The notes under the pieces were generated by a model. The model was not told the origin of the DNA and did not search any database. It was given only the letters and a program-made list of their open reading frames with translations. From the NCBI GenBank assembly GCA_034336665.1, contig JAPFBE010000002.1, positions 20,376,906-20,440,905 of the forward strand: DNA of 64,000 nt. Reading direction: 5' to 3'. The DNA is from Luscinia megarhynchos. Taxonomy: Eukaryota > Chordata > Aves > Passeriformes > Turdidae. A program made the position numbers and the translations under genes. Each line of letters opens with the position of its first letter. Positions within the stretch are counted from its first letter, which is position 1. Below, one piece after another: positions 1 to 10,771 of the stretch.

Positions 1-860
1 GAGGTGTATTTTTAGATGGCGCTGGCGCTCTTGCTCCGCGACCCCGAGGAAAACCCCGTCGCTTTGTCTCGCCGGCCTTCCGGCCGTGTCTCCGGGGGCC
101 CTGGGGCACTGCGGTGCCGACCCCCGGCCCGGCCCGCTGGCACAAGTGGCAAGGGCTAGTGCTCCCGTGGGGCCGCCCCACCTCAGGGCTGTCTGCAAGC
201 CCACGAGTGGCCCCTGAAAGGCCTCAAGAGAAGGGGGGAAAAAAGGGTCTGTAGTGGTACTTTCACCAGTGTCAGGACAGGTTCTGGGGGAGGGCAGCGG
301 CCCGTTCGGCGGCGAGGGGCTGAGTTATGGCTGGAGACGCGGCGCGGCGGCGCTGACAGGCGGCGGGCGCGGGGGAGCAAGCCCGGCCGTCGCTGCTCGT
401 AATTCCCGGCGCTGCCGGGCAGGGAGCCGCAGGCAGGGCCGGGCCGGCCGTCCCCAGCGGGCCCCGGCCCTCTGCAGCCCGCTGGGCTGGAGCTGGAGCC
501 TCTCTCCCCTCCCTGCCCACCGGGTCCCCTCTGCCTGACGGGGCGCGCTCCCGGGCAGCCCCCACCACCCAGCGCTGTGCAGCGTGGGCTCTCCGCTTCC
601 CTGCAGTGGAACAGGCTGCCGGGCGGGCATTCCCGGCAGGGTCCCGGGCCCGTACTCCCGGCCCCGGGCAGTGCAGAGTGCCAATGGTCTGGCCCCGGCC
701 ACCAGCCGGCCTTTCCCCGCCGGTGCCACGGCGGCTCCGGGAAAGGTTCAACCCACCTTGTCGTTTGCTTTGTTCGGTGCCGCTGCTGCGGGTGGCTGGA
801 AGCTTGCGAAAGACGCGAGGGACTGGGGGCCCGCTCGGTTATTTACCACTGGAGCTGCTC
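1..860. promoter_or_regulatory. CpG island-like GC-rich block, left
   Basis: Dense CpG dinucleotides and G/C runs fill this segment, most strongly at 40-180 and 290-860. Long open frames occur in several frames on both strands, which is expected from stop-codon depletion in GC-rich DNA. None gives a recognisable protein and I see no forkhead domain. It lies 3' of GMDS, in the direction where FOXC1 is expected from vertebrate synteny. It could be a FOXC1-associated island or an uncharacterised non-coding promoter. Confidence 0.6.
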
Positions 861-1540
861 TTTTCCATTAACGAAGCTGCAGTGTCCCCATATGAGAGCA
901 GAGATTGGCGTGCACACGAAACTGATGTAGACAACACAAATCTGCAACTGGGGTATCAGCTACATATACCGTATCATTTCTCGAAGTAGGAGCTTGTTAG
1001 TGGTTTGCTTTGTTTTGCTTAGAAGTTATTATTTATTTCGTTTTAAAGGCGTGATCACGTGGCCAAAGAGCAGGACTTTAGGCGCAATTAAGAACCAGGC
1101 AGGAAGGTAGTGTTGGGGGAATCGAAAAGCAGTTCTGACCTTTGCCAAATGGTAAAAAGCAGCGGGGCTGTGCGTTTTGTCCCGTCAGTACCTTTTTTTT
1201 TGTCCCTACAAAGGCAGCAGAAAGACACCCAGCACCAGGCCACCGCGAGGGACCGCTTGGTCTAGAATCAGTTTTCGCTTTCCCATTCTTTTCCCAATTT
1301 GTTCCCCAGTATAGACAGAGAAACCAGAGAATGAAAATGCTTCTCTGGAGTGTGCTACAGTGACAGATGCCAAAGAAAAAACCCTCAAGTCGAAGCTCCC
1401 AGTCCTCGGCAGAGATGCGTAAACTAATATTCAGATGTACCAGCAAGCCTGCCAGTGAATCACTGTAAGCTGAAAAATAGTTCGCAGCGATACAAAAATG
1501 CCTTGTCAGAGAAGCGCTGGGATACTTTTAATAGATTCCG
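861..1540. other. Intergenic spacer between CpG blocks
   Basis: This is moderately AT-rich sequence with no gene recognised. It contains an overlapping TGATCA/CACGTG palindrome pair at 1052-1061 (a canonical E-box at 1056-1061) in a context that reads like regulatory DNA. Nothing else is supported. Confidence 0.5.
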
Positions 1541-2460
1541 CTGGCCACCAAAGACCCGCCACCCGCAGCCGGTGGCCGCCCGGGCGAGGCGCTGCGGAGG
1601 GGGCAGCCCTCGGTGCGGGCGGAGCTCGCCCCCTCCCCTGCGCCACTGGCCGCGGGAGCCCCGCTGCGCCGTGGCGGGTGTGCGGGGGAGCCGCAGAGCG
1701 CACACACGCGTGGGTGCCCACGGCACCGCGGCGAGCGCGTCCTGCAGGGGCCATAGCAGATCCACGCGGTGTGGGCGATGCGGGAGAGCGCAGCGAATGC
1801 AAGGACATGCACCCGCGGGAAGGCCGCTTAGTGTTATTTTACTCTTAAAAAAACCCACAAAAAAGGTACAGCCGTGGTACCCGCTCGAGGAGAAAAACAC
1901 CCACGGAGGCTCTTTATAAATACACCCACGGGAGGTGAGTGGCAATGTGTGCCCGATGCCGTGGGGTGGCCCAGGCCTCCGGACTGAGTGTCCGGGACCT
2001 GCTCGGCATTGGTCTGTGCTGGAAGAGCCCCGAGGGGCGCCGCGGAAACTGCGTGCGGGCTGGAGAGCCTCACACTCGTGGGGAGATGCTCGGAGGGAGC
2101 GAAACAGGACATCCCTCTGTCCCCGCACTCCGTCTCCTCTCCGCCTTGCGAGGGCTCGTACTCTGTGCACCTGTAGGAAGGGTCTCAAGCAGCGGCCGGG
2201 CTCCCCCGTTTCCCTTTCCCATTCGCGCTTTCAAGGAACAGCCCCGAAGGAAGCGGCTGCTCCGATGGCCGGGCGCGCTCCGCTCCGCATTTCCCCACGG
2301 CGCCTCCGGCAAACTCGCCCTTGGAGACCGGCGCACGGGGCACCCTCCCGGCTCCCCCCAGGCTGCTGCCGAGCTCCCTCCTGTCACCTGCATCCCTTCC
2401 ATCACGGGCTCCCGGGCATAGCTACCCACCCCTCCATCCCACAACTGGCCTCCTCTTAAC
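1541..2460. promoter_or_regulatory. CpG island-like GC-rich block, right
   Basis: CpG and GC density are strong at 1545-1850 and again at 1925-2380, with a short A-rich gap around 1845-1900. A TATA-like element lies inside the block (separate entry). Open frames of up to 242 codons on the minus strand and 174 on the plus strand overlap each other and show no recognisable domain, so I do not call them coding. The block may be the promoter of an unannotated transcript or part of the FOXC1 regulatory domain. Confidence 0.6.
1897..1935. promoter_or_regulatory. Palindromic TATA-like box flanked by direct repeats
   Basis: TTTATAAATA at 1913-1922, with the palindromic core TTTATAAA at 1913-1920, sits between two copies of ACACCCACGG(G)AGG at 1897-1909 and 1922-1935. 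It is embedded in the right CpG block. A GTGAGT donor-like hexamer follows directly at 1935-1940. Promoter function is inferred from position and motif only. Confidence 0.35.
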
Positions 2461-2717
2461 ATGAGGGTCCCCCCTCCCGCTACGAAGTTAAAAAGCAGGA
2501 GATGAACTTCAAGAACGTGTATATCCTGTGTGTCGCATCTTGCTCTTTGCTCACTTCCAGGCATAAAGTTAAAATGATGGGAGTAATTGGTGGGTGGAAG
2601 ATCCTAAACCAACGGGAAATGTATGGGCTTGACGACCTCTGGATAACCCAGGTACCTTGGCACAAAAAGCAAAAAAATATTTACTCACCTTGAAGTTTCT
2701 ATTTTTTTAAAGCTTTT
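2461..2717. other. Short AT-rich intergenic spacer
   Basis: This is a transition from the CpG-rich block to the GMDS 3' end. No gene or repeat was recognised. Confidence 0.5.
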
Positions 2718-2738
2718 TTTATTTATTTTGTTTTTATT
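2718..2738 (-). promoter_or_regulatory. Candidate GMDS polyadenylation signals
   Basis: Three TTTATT hexamers on the plus strand (2718-2723, 2722-2727, 2733-2738) read as AATAAA on the minus strand, about 870-890 nt beyond the GMDS stop. The tract is AT-rich low complexity, so one or more could be incidental. Confidence 0.45.
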
Positions 2739-3606
2739 TCTTAAGTCATCTTTTGAAATGGTTCACGCTCCTGTCTGAGGTTTAATTATAGTAAGCAGGA
2801 AGAGGGTGGAAAGGGAATGGGTTGATTCTTGGGGGAGGGAGTCAAAACCCAAATCTCTCCAGATTGAGAAGGTGCTGGACAAAAAGGCTTTCTGTGACTC
2901 ATGCACACTCTGAAATGAAGATCTGAAAAACATATACAAGCCCCAGCCTGACTGGTTTGAAAGCGATTCCAGCAATTAGGAATTAATTCAGCATGGTCAA
3001 AAGGCGATTTCACTGCAAGTTATATCAAGTTATCCAAACTTTTACAGAGTTCAGGTGCTGGAAATGGGCTGCTGGGGTGGAGGTAAGGCTGCAGGAAAGA
3101 AAAACAGGGAGTGTTCAGGAAAGGCAGAAAGGGGAAGCTGTGGAGCAAGTTCTGGAGGCATGGTGAGCCCATGTCTGCACCAAAGGTCTGCTGATGTGGA
3201 GAGGGGAGGAGTGGGGAGCAGGGAATGCTTTGTTTCTCAAATGGGATTATGTACTAAAAATGTGCTGGAGATCCTAGGGAATATAAAGATGAATCTCAAT
3301 TAAAAATGAAATCAATGGATTTGCTGCCTGATCAATTTTTCAGGTACAGTATGATCCTTCCCCAGTTAATGGCAGAAGAGAGATTTAGCCCAGGCAGAGT
3401 TGACCCTGGGATGTGTGGGGCAAGAGGCACTGGGAGGATGTAGAGGGTGGAGGCAGGAATAAAGCTGGTCTTTTACACACAGGCAGGCCAACAATAAATC
3501 CATCGCAGGGAGGGGCAGCTGCCCACCCTGGTGGCTCATGGCAGTGCTGGCCATGGGTTGCATCTGTGGCGTGGGTCCTGTGATGCCTGCAGGGCCCAGC
3601 CAGGGC
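2739..3606 (-). other. GMDS: Probable GMDS 3' untranslated region
   Basis: This is the region between the GMDS stop codon and the first cluster of minus-strand AATAAA signals. No coding potential or repeat is recognised. An ATTAAA hexamer on the minus strand at 2781-2786 could give an earlier end. The extent is inferred from poly(A) signals alone; transcript data would set it. Confidence 0.5.
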
Positions 3607-3669
3607 TCAGGCATTGGGATTGTTCCTCATGAGCTCCACGTCAGCATCCACCATCTCCCTCACCAGCTC
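3607..3669 (-). CDS. GMDS: GMDS terminal coding exon
   Basis: Read on the minus strand, a pyrimidine-rich acceptor ending in CCTTCCTGCAG (3670-3680) is followed by 20 codons, ELVREMVDADVELMRNNPNA, and a TGA stop at 3607-3609. This matches the C-terminus of vertebrate GDP-mannose 4,6-dehydratase as I recall it (ELVREMV.ADVELMR.NPNA), with two or three conservative differences. The exon starts in phase 0, matching the phase-0 end of the exon at 4020-4088. In the protein this segment is the last helix of the substrate-binding domain. The sequence beyond the stop, to lower coordinates, is 3' UTR. An overlapping longer open frame running up to 3876 is only read-through of the intron. Confidence 0.97.
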   Translation of the reverse strand, partial: ELVREMVDADVELMRNNPNA

Positions 3670-4019
3670 CTGCAGGAAGGAGAGACAGATGAGGGCCCCA
3701 GTGCAGGGACAAATGGGCAGCATGTCAGGAATGCCCCAGAGCATGACAAGCCCCCCGGCCCCCCACAGCAGAAGGAGAGGATAGGGCTTTGCTGGGCCGT
3801 GCCCACAGCAGCCCTGGCGTGCACTGGGGTGCCCATAGCTCCTACAGTTTCTGCTTTCTTCAAAGCAAGGATCCATGCAGAGGCACCGAAAATGGGGTGT
3901 CTCAGGGTGCCCGGGTCACCCCACACAGAGGTGTCCCCCCTCCTTTCCCCTCCCTGTGAATTATTTTTAGAGGACATGAACACCCAGCAGGTACAAAGCA
4001 CGCCAGAAAGGCCACTCAC
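3670..4019 (-). other. GMDS: GMDS last intron (350 bp)
   Basis: The intron has a GT-AG boundary pair: donor GTGAGT at 4014-4019 and acceptor CTGCAG at 3670-3675. It is moderately GC-rich and contains no recognisable repeat. It is very short compared with the inferred intron of at least 60 kb just upstream in the gene. Confidence 0.9.
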
Positions 4020-4088
4020 ATCAAACGTGACTCTCGGCTTCCAGTTCAGCTTTTGCCTGGCTTTGGTGCAGTCTCCTTGCAGAAAATC
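4020..4088 (-). CDS. GMDS: GMDS penultimate coding exon
   Basis: On the minus strand an acceptor (TTTTCCACAG, 4089-4098) precedes 69 nt in phase 0 that encode 23 residues: DFLQGDCTKARQ followed by KLNWKPRVTFD. A consensus donor GTGAGT follows at 4014-4019. The segment corresponds to the vertebrate GMDS stretch just before the C-terminal ELVREMV helix. It contains the LNWKP motif, which has LGWKP-like counterparts in bacterial GMD enzymes. Relative to the human sequence as I recall it, there is a K-to-R change in TKAR and an A-to-T change in RVTFD. Joined to the exon at 3607-3669 it gives an uninterrupted C-terminus of 43 residues. Confidence 0.97.
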
Positions 4089-7000
4089 CTGTGGAAAAGA
4101 AGAGAGAGGCACTGCAAGGACTGTTACCTTCCCCACCCTGATGGCCTCCCCATTGTTCCTGCTTTCCCTGTGAGCTGAGCACAGACTGTGCCCCACATCT
4201 GGACTCTTCCAAGGATGAACTATTTCTCTTGAAGATGCAATTTTAGTGGAAGCTCATATGCCTATTAAATCACCAGGAGGCAGCATCCTTTCACCAGGCT
4301 ATTTCAGATGGAAAGAGTTGTTCTTTGTTTGTGTGTACACAGAGGGCTTGAACTCCTCCAGCCTTACAGCCATGTAACAGTGAACATTTTATAAGAAGTT
4401 ATTGTACATCTTAGTCATGGTAGTGAATGAGCTGATTCAAATTCTTTTCACCCCATTTGTTTAAATAATGTAAATCACAGAGCAAACATGACAACTAGAC
4501 TCTTTCAAATAAAAACATGATCACAGACAAATGATGCTGAAAGACTTATGGATATGGGTAACCACATGCAACACCTATAAACATCCAGCTTTTGAATGTG
4601 CACATATTTTTTTCATAGAGTATTTTGAGTATCCACATGCAATTAAAAGTCTGAATATCTCATAAATAAAAAAAATTGCCTTGAAACCATTACTGAAACC
4701 AAGACTTTGGTCATGTTTACCTAGCTGTTCAAATATCCTTAAAATTGCTACCACACCAAAACAATCCCACAACCAGTCATCAAAAATAATGCAACAAAAT
4801 TAAACAAAGACAAAAGCTCCTTTAACTGCATTTATAATTGAATGCAAAATCTGTCTGTATCTTTTTTTAAAATTGGAAGACAGTGTTTAAACAGTTATCT
4901 TTTTCCAAATGTATGTGTTGATTGAATAAAATATATCATCACTTCTCACAAGCTGTGTGTCTTTGTAGCAATAAATACTAACATTATATCTGTCTAGGTT
5001 TAAAGAAACCCAAACAAACCCAGCTTGATTATAGAACAACAAAGCTAAGGCAGAATTCTCCTCTTGCATTTGACTTTATGGTGGTAACACAGCAGGCTTT
5101 CCAGAAAAATGCAAGGACTGCTCTCTCTCTCCCACCCTCTGACCAGCGGTGGAGCTAAGGAGCATTTTGTGAGTGTAGATTTTTTAAAACTGCAATGCTG
5201 CATGCCACATTTTTCAGATGCTCTCTGTTGATCATATGTGGTTCAGGTCATGTTAACTTCCAAAATCACCTCATCCTGTAGGAAATGCTTCTTCATAATT
5301 GTGCACAAGAAAGCTAGACAGCTTGCTTCCAGGAGCAGAGGAAATCCACCAAAGGAAATATGGCACTGAAGAAGGGGATGTGGAACAAACACGTCTGCTG
5401 AGACTTATTCCAGGCAGCAGTTTTACTAGTTCAGTCTTTAGGCTAAGAAACATTTCATCCTGCCTTCAGAGGAGAGTAAACAGATGGATCAGAGCACAAT
5501 GACATGAAAATATAAAAAACCGCCACGATTTCCTTAAATTAGACTAAATGCTTTCCTAGTGCAGCCCTGTAATGGGCTTTTTCAAACTGCAGCAGACATT
5601 TGAGGCCAAGTCATGCAAAACTGCATCAACTTGAGGGATCCCCTGGAGGGTCATGTGAATATGGATTGCAAAATCTGGTTTGAAATGGGAAAGACGCCCA
5701 CTAGCTTTGATAAAATTTGGATGAGACTCTAATGTGCTCATGGAGGTGTGGCTTTTATCTGGAGTTCAGTTTAATTTACATACGTGTGTATGTGTCTGGA
5801 AACAAGGAAATCCTTCCTAAAATAATAATTTCAGTATAAAAACAATTGCCTTTTTATTCAGCCCTAATTCAAGCCATTAGCTAGAAGTGAAGTCCTTTAA
5901 TATCACTTAGTTTTAAGTTGTAAGAGCTATATCATAAAATGTAGATTTTCATTTTTATAAATGTTGTGTAAGTAAAACTTTTACATCCACAATCTTTGTA
6001 TCAAAAACATACTTTGAAACTAAGCCTTATCTAAGACATTGACGTCCCATTTAAAAAAAAATCTACTAGGAAGCACAAAATGAATTGCCATGGCCTGCTG
6101 TATGTAGCTGCATTCTGCTTTTGAACAGCTTGGGAGCAGTCTTTTAACTGTCTTGGACAAATGCTTTTTCTTAAAACAGATTATCTAAAAAATACTTTAC
6201 CTAATTCCAGCCCTTTATTTAAAAACATAAACACTCATCTGCTGAGTAGGCCAAAATAAGGTTGGGGGTAGGCTGCAAATCAGTAAAAGGGAAGTATTTG
6301 CAGTGCTGGATTACACACAGAGATCACACTAACAATTAGTATGTTGAAGCTATCTAGGTATAAATACCCTCATATTTTTTCTTTAAAAATTCCCAAGCTT
6401 TGACAATAATGCAGTAAAGGTATTAGGGCATAATCTGTGAGGGAAAAAAAAGAAAAAGGGGAAAATAATGGAAGATTTAATATATATGATAATACAAATC
6501 CCCCAGCTGACTTGGGTTAAAAGATTTTAAGTAGCTCTCCTGAAGAAATTTGTGTCCTTTTGAGAAATACAACTTTGTTAATTTACTTGGAAACAGCATT
6601 ACTGACAAAATATCTCCTAGGCACTTTTAAAAATGTTAATTTACAGATGATGCTAGGCACAGAGGCCAAATGAAACCATAATATTAACACTATATTACAC
6701 CTAAACTCAAGGTTTGATTGTACTTTTATTAGCCAAAGTTTCAACACTGGATGGAAATGATGACTGGAACAAAGCTATTCCTGATTAAAGGATTGTATTG
6801 CAGTCATGTTTCCTGTATTTTTCTACAAGTAGCTCATAATATTAAAACAATAAGGTAATTACAATAAAATAAGAATATAAAAAAAAGCTTCTCTTGGAAC
6901 AGAATGACTGCTTGTTTATATTGTTCGAGTCTTTCTCTGAAACCAGAGATGCATCTGTCAGGCTTCCAAAGAAAAAAAAATCCACAAACAACCTCACCAT

Positions 7001-8727
7001 CCAAAAAATCCCCCTCTAGCATATTCACATTAAAGTGTATTAATTTTTCAATACCAGGGCATCACTTTCTGGAACTGCAACCAGATCAGAAAGTGAAGAA
7101 AGAAGAGATCAGATTCCCCTGGAGAAAACATGGATTTTAATCCTTTTTGGAGGTAGGAGGGTGGGGAGGTGGTTTGGTGAAATGGGGGCTGGTTCTTGAA
7201 AAACAGCTGCTGCTGAATATAAACTGCCCCATATCCCTGTTCCTGATGGAAAAGCACCTGATGAAATGACACCACTTCATGTTTTGTATTCCTGCAGGAT
7301 TACTTTTTCTGTGCTATTGTGCTTTACATACTGACAGGAAAAGAAAGCCCTTTGACTCCCTGAAAAATCTGAGGGTTTAGATACTGAGCTAAGAGTTTAT
7401 AACCCTGAAAACACTGATTAAGGCTTTCTGTTGTTTTTACAGCACTCAGGTCATGAACATCAAATCAAGTCTTTGCTTTTAGTTATCCATTTTGTAAGGA
7501 GCAAGCCCTTTTTTCCATGCAAGCAGTTAACATAAGTGACTAGTAATGACAAGTTTTAACGGCACTCCAAGGGTCAGAAACAATAACCAGGTAAATATTT
7601 TAAGGGAAGTAAGATGGAAAAGGCAGCAGTCAAATTCTCTGTTGCCACTTAATATAAGCAAGAAAATTCTCCTACAGCTTTATATGCAGCTCACTGTCAT
7701 ATGACTGCCTCTCAGAGAACAGAATGAGTTCCTATGATGTGAGTTTTTCTGTTTTACATTTTCTGCAATCGAGGCTGTGTAACTGCATAGAAAATACCCC
7801 ATTATTACTAAATTTGCTTTTGTGATTATTCAATTTTGTTGTCCAAATGCACACACACAAATACATACAGATAAGCATCAAGAAATTTGTTATACAATGT
7901 GATAAGGCATTTTAAAATTTGGTTTTTAAACCATGAGACAAAAATGTAAAATATTTTAATGTAAATATCACATTTCCCAAGCTCTTGTTCTGAGTGTTGT
8001 TGTGACTCCTATTTTGTCTTGTGCAGTGATTGATCTGGTTTCACTGTGCATCGTATCACTGTCTCATTCAATTAACTTTAACTGAAAATTTAAAGCCTCA
8101 AGACAACGTAGGAAAAAGGAGATAGTGTGGCCTGAAAGAAGGCCAAGGTTTCCTTTATCACTACAGCTCTGTTGATTGCCTTTCAAATGTGCCTTCACTG
8201 AAGCCAGCACCCAGTGCCAGCTTTTGCTTTCTCTTCCACTAGAATAAAACTGGGATCAAGTCCTCAGTAAAACACCTGTGATGGAATTGTGCCCAGCTCT
8301 GCTTGCTGAAGCACAGACAAGGGTTTACCTCCAAAAATAAACAAACCTGATCTAAGCACACAACAGTATAACTGCATCTGAAAAGAAGCCAGGGTTACGT
8401 TCACAGTCAGCACCACTGCTTGGAAGATGATTTGTTACCTCAGGGCTCCCATAAGCAAAGAGCACTGACCCAGCTTGGTGGAGGCTCTGCCTTGAGTGTT
8501 TAGTCTTGCACTTTTTCACTCACGATGTTTTTTCAAAAAGGATTTCAGGAACAGACAGGTTAAAGTTTCCTGCAAACCCCACCAGTGTTTTATTTTCCTT
8601 ATTCTTAAAATCACCACCTTTTAGCTTTAACATATCCCATTAAAAAAAACCAAAAAAACAAAGCAAGAACCCACCAAAACCAAACATAGATACTTGATTA
8701 TATTGCAGTTTTGTGTTTCCATTATTA
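4089..8727 (-). other. GMDS intron, AT-rich, no feature recognised
   Basis: This is typical AT-rich intronic sequence with scattered poly-A/T runs, for example the A-rich stretch near 6443-6470. No exon, RNA gene or interspersed repeat is recognised. All open frames here are short and resemble nothing known. Confidence 0.7.
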
Positions 8728-9035
8728 TCATAGAATCCTAGAAGGGTTTGGGTTGGAAGGCACCTTTAAGTTCATACAGTCCAACCTTTCTGCACTGAGT
8801 AGGGGCATCTTCAAGTAGGTCAGTTACTCAGAGACCCATCCAACCTGGCCTTGAAGGCTTCCAGGGATGGGGCATCTTCCACCTCTCTGGGCAATCTGCT
8901 TCAGATGCCTCAGTGTTCCACCACTCTCATCATAAAAAAGTTTCTGCCTTATATTTTGTCTAAATCTGCCCTCTTTAAGTTTAAAACTATTACCCTATTA
9001 CCCTTTGTCTTATCACAACAGGCCCTACTAAAAAT
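8728..9035 (-). mobile_element. CR1 LINE fragment, 3' end, reverse orientation
   Basis: The segment begins with TCATAGAATCCTAGAAGG, the reverse complement of the CR1 3' terminus. It continues through the familiar CR1 antisense text: GGTTTGGGTTGGAAGG, then CATCCAACCTGGCCTTGAAGG, then CTCTGGGCAATCTG, then the TTTAAAACTATTACC region. It then fades after about 9035. It is 5'-truncated, as most CR1 copies are, and has many substitutions and small gaps, so it is an old and inactive copy. Confidence 0.9.
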
Positions 9036-10200
9036 TTATATCACAGTGATGTATATACTAACATTTATCTTATTAAATAATCTCCCCTTTGTGTGTTTCT
9101 TGAAGTATTTTACATAGCATTTTTTTAAAGAGGGTTCAAGTAGTAAATCTCAGTAAATCTCAGTAGTAACACCAGCCTCACAGTATGTATGTGCATCTGC
9201 TGCAGCTTATTGCTTGGAGAACAGCCCTGTTGAAGTGTTGCAAACACGTCAGGAGACTGCATGCGTTGCTCACTAGGCAGTTCTTTCACCATCAACCTTA
9301 TTCCCCATTCCCTAGTGTTCTGCCACACTTGCCACCCAGGCCCAGGGACATCGTGTCTTAACCCACATGCAACCCTGGAAACCAGCTACTGTGACTTCTT
9401 CTGAGCACTCCGTTAAGAAAAGTAGAAATATCTCACTAAAGCAGAGCTGTAGAGCCTGTAAACATGAGCCTTACTGGTGCAAAATTCAATGCACAGCTCA
9501 GCTGAGCTTGGATCAAACCCCAGATGGAATCACAGTAATGAGCACTGTGCGCTCCTCTGCGTGTTCCTCTGGAGATCCACGGGACAGAGAACACTGGCTT
9601 GGCTCCTTGCAAGGGGTAGTATTTGTTATAATATCTATAGTAACAGGGATGAAAACCCTGTATAATTATAAAACAAGAGACTCCTATCTCCATAGTAAAT
9701 GTGAGGAGACTGAAGATAAAACACATTGAAGAGCGAAGCCCAAGTTTAACAAGGAGCACAGTAAACATCTCCAGGAATTTAAGATGAGCCAAAATGTGTT
9801 GTCGCTCAGTTTTCATTTTTTTTTCCACTGTTCTTAGAAAAGCAAAGTTGTGGAGCAGTTGGGGTACCAAGGGAATAAAAGAATGCCAGTGAATTTGGTT
9901 CCTGATCTAAATTTGTTTTAATGCAGCATGAACAGACTGCTTTCCACTCTTGGGTCAGCAGTCTTTTGCAGAAAGGCAGTATTGTTCACAAAGAACCACA
10001 GGAAAAGGCAAAAGCAACCAATAGGCTGAAACTCACATATAACTAAATGCCATTGAAAATAAGAGGCATAATGGTTTTTTTTCCCCTAGCATGTTTTCCT
10101 ATGCAAATCCCCTCCCTATTCAGAAAGTTTAATCTTTACTAAAACCATGTTGAGGAGGAAGGGAAGAGGAAAGAATGACTTGATGGAAGGACCGATTCTG
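9036..10200 (-). other. GMDS intron segment
   Basis: No gene is recognised. A short duplication AGTAAATCTC occurs twice near 9146-9165. The longest open frames (plus 9367-9729 and minus 9436-9870) overlap on opposite strands and have no recognisable domain. Confidence 0.6.
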
Positions 10201-10771
10201 CGCGGTGCTGAGCCCCTGACCATCCGATGGATGCGGCAGGCTGCGAGTGCTGGGCATCTTTAGGGTAAGGTCATATCTCGGGACCCCCCTGCACTCCAGC
10301 AATAAGGCATCGACACAAAGCACACAGTCAATAAAACCTGAGCACGACCTTTTCCGCCAGGAACCAGGGGCGTTGGAACAGCGGCTTTATCTTATCAGCT
10401 TGATAATCTATAATTTGACCAGCTTCCAAAGGGTTAAGGCAAATGAACTCGGAACAGCAATAAACATTAGGGCGATAATAACAGTAATGGAGCTGCTCTC
10501 CCTCCTCCTCCTCCTCTTCCCCTCCCTCCCCTGCGCCTTTTCCACTTCGCCGCTGCCTATCAGCCCCAAGCGCAGCCGAAGCCAGAGCTCTCTTTCAATG
10601 ACAGGGGGTGATAAGAGACCCGGAGAGAACAGCAAGCTGTCTGGTCTGCTCAGGAAGTCGGGGACGGGTGGTATTGTCCATCAGCGGGGCCACGCGGCGG
10701 CCGGAGGCCGGGAACAATGCTCCGCTCCGGGAAAACGGGATCGCTCAGCGCCGGAGCTGGCACAGATAAAG
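10201..10771. promoter_or_regulatory. Candidate enhancer, GATA-motif rich
   Basis: This island is clearly GC- and CpG-richer than the flanking intron. It carries several GATA cores: back-to-back TTATC at 10387-10391 and 10392-10396, GATAA at 10402-10406, 10474-10478 and 10610-10614, and CTATCA at 10557-10562. A polypyrimidine CTCC run lies at about 10497-10530. The sharp composition change and motif cluster suggest a conserved cis-regulatory element in the intron. Conservation itself cannot be seen from one sequence. Confidence 0.45.

Noticed and set aside
254..989. Several overlapping open frames of 90-159 codons on both strands in the left CpG block
   Set aside because: Stops are depleted in GC-rich DNA, the frames overlap on both strands, and the Pro/Arg/Gly/Ala-rich translations have no recognisable domain.
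1460..2459. Open frames up to 242 codons (minus) and 174 codons (plus) in the right CpG block
   Set aside because: Same compositional artefact; no domain, no consistent splice structure and overlapping opposite-strand frames.
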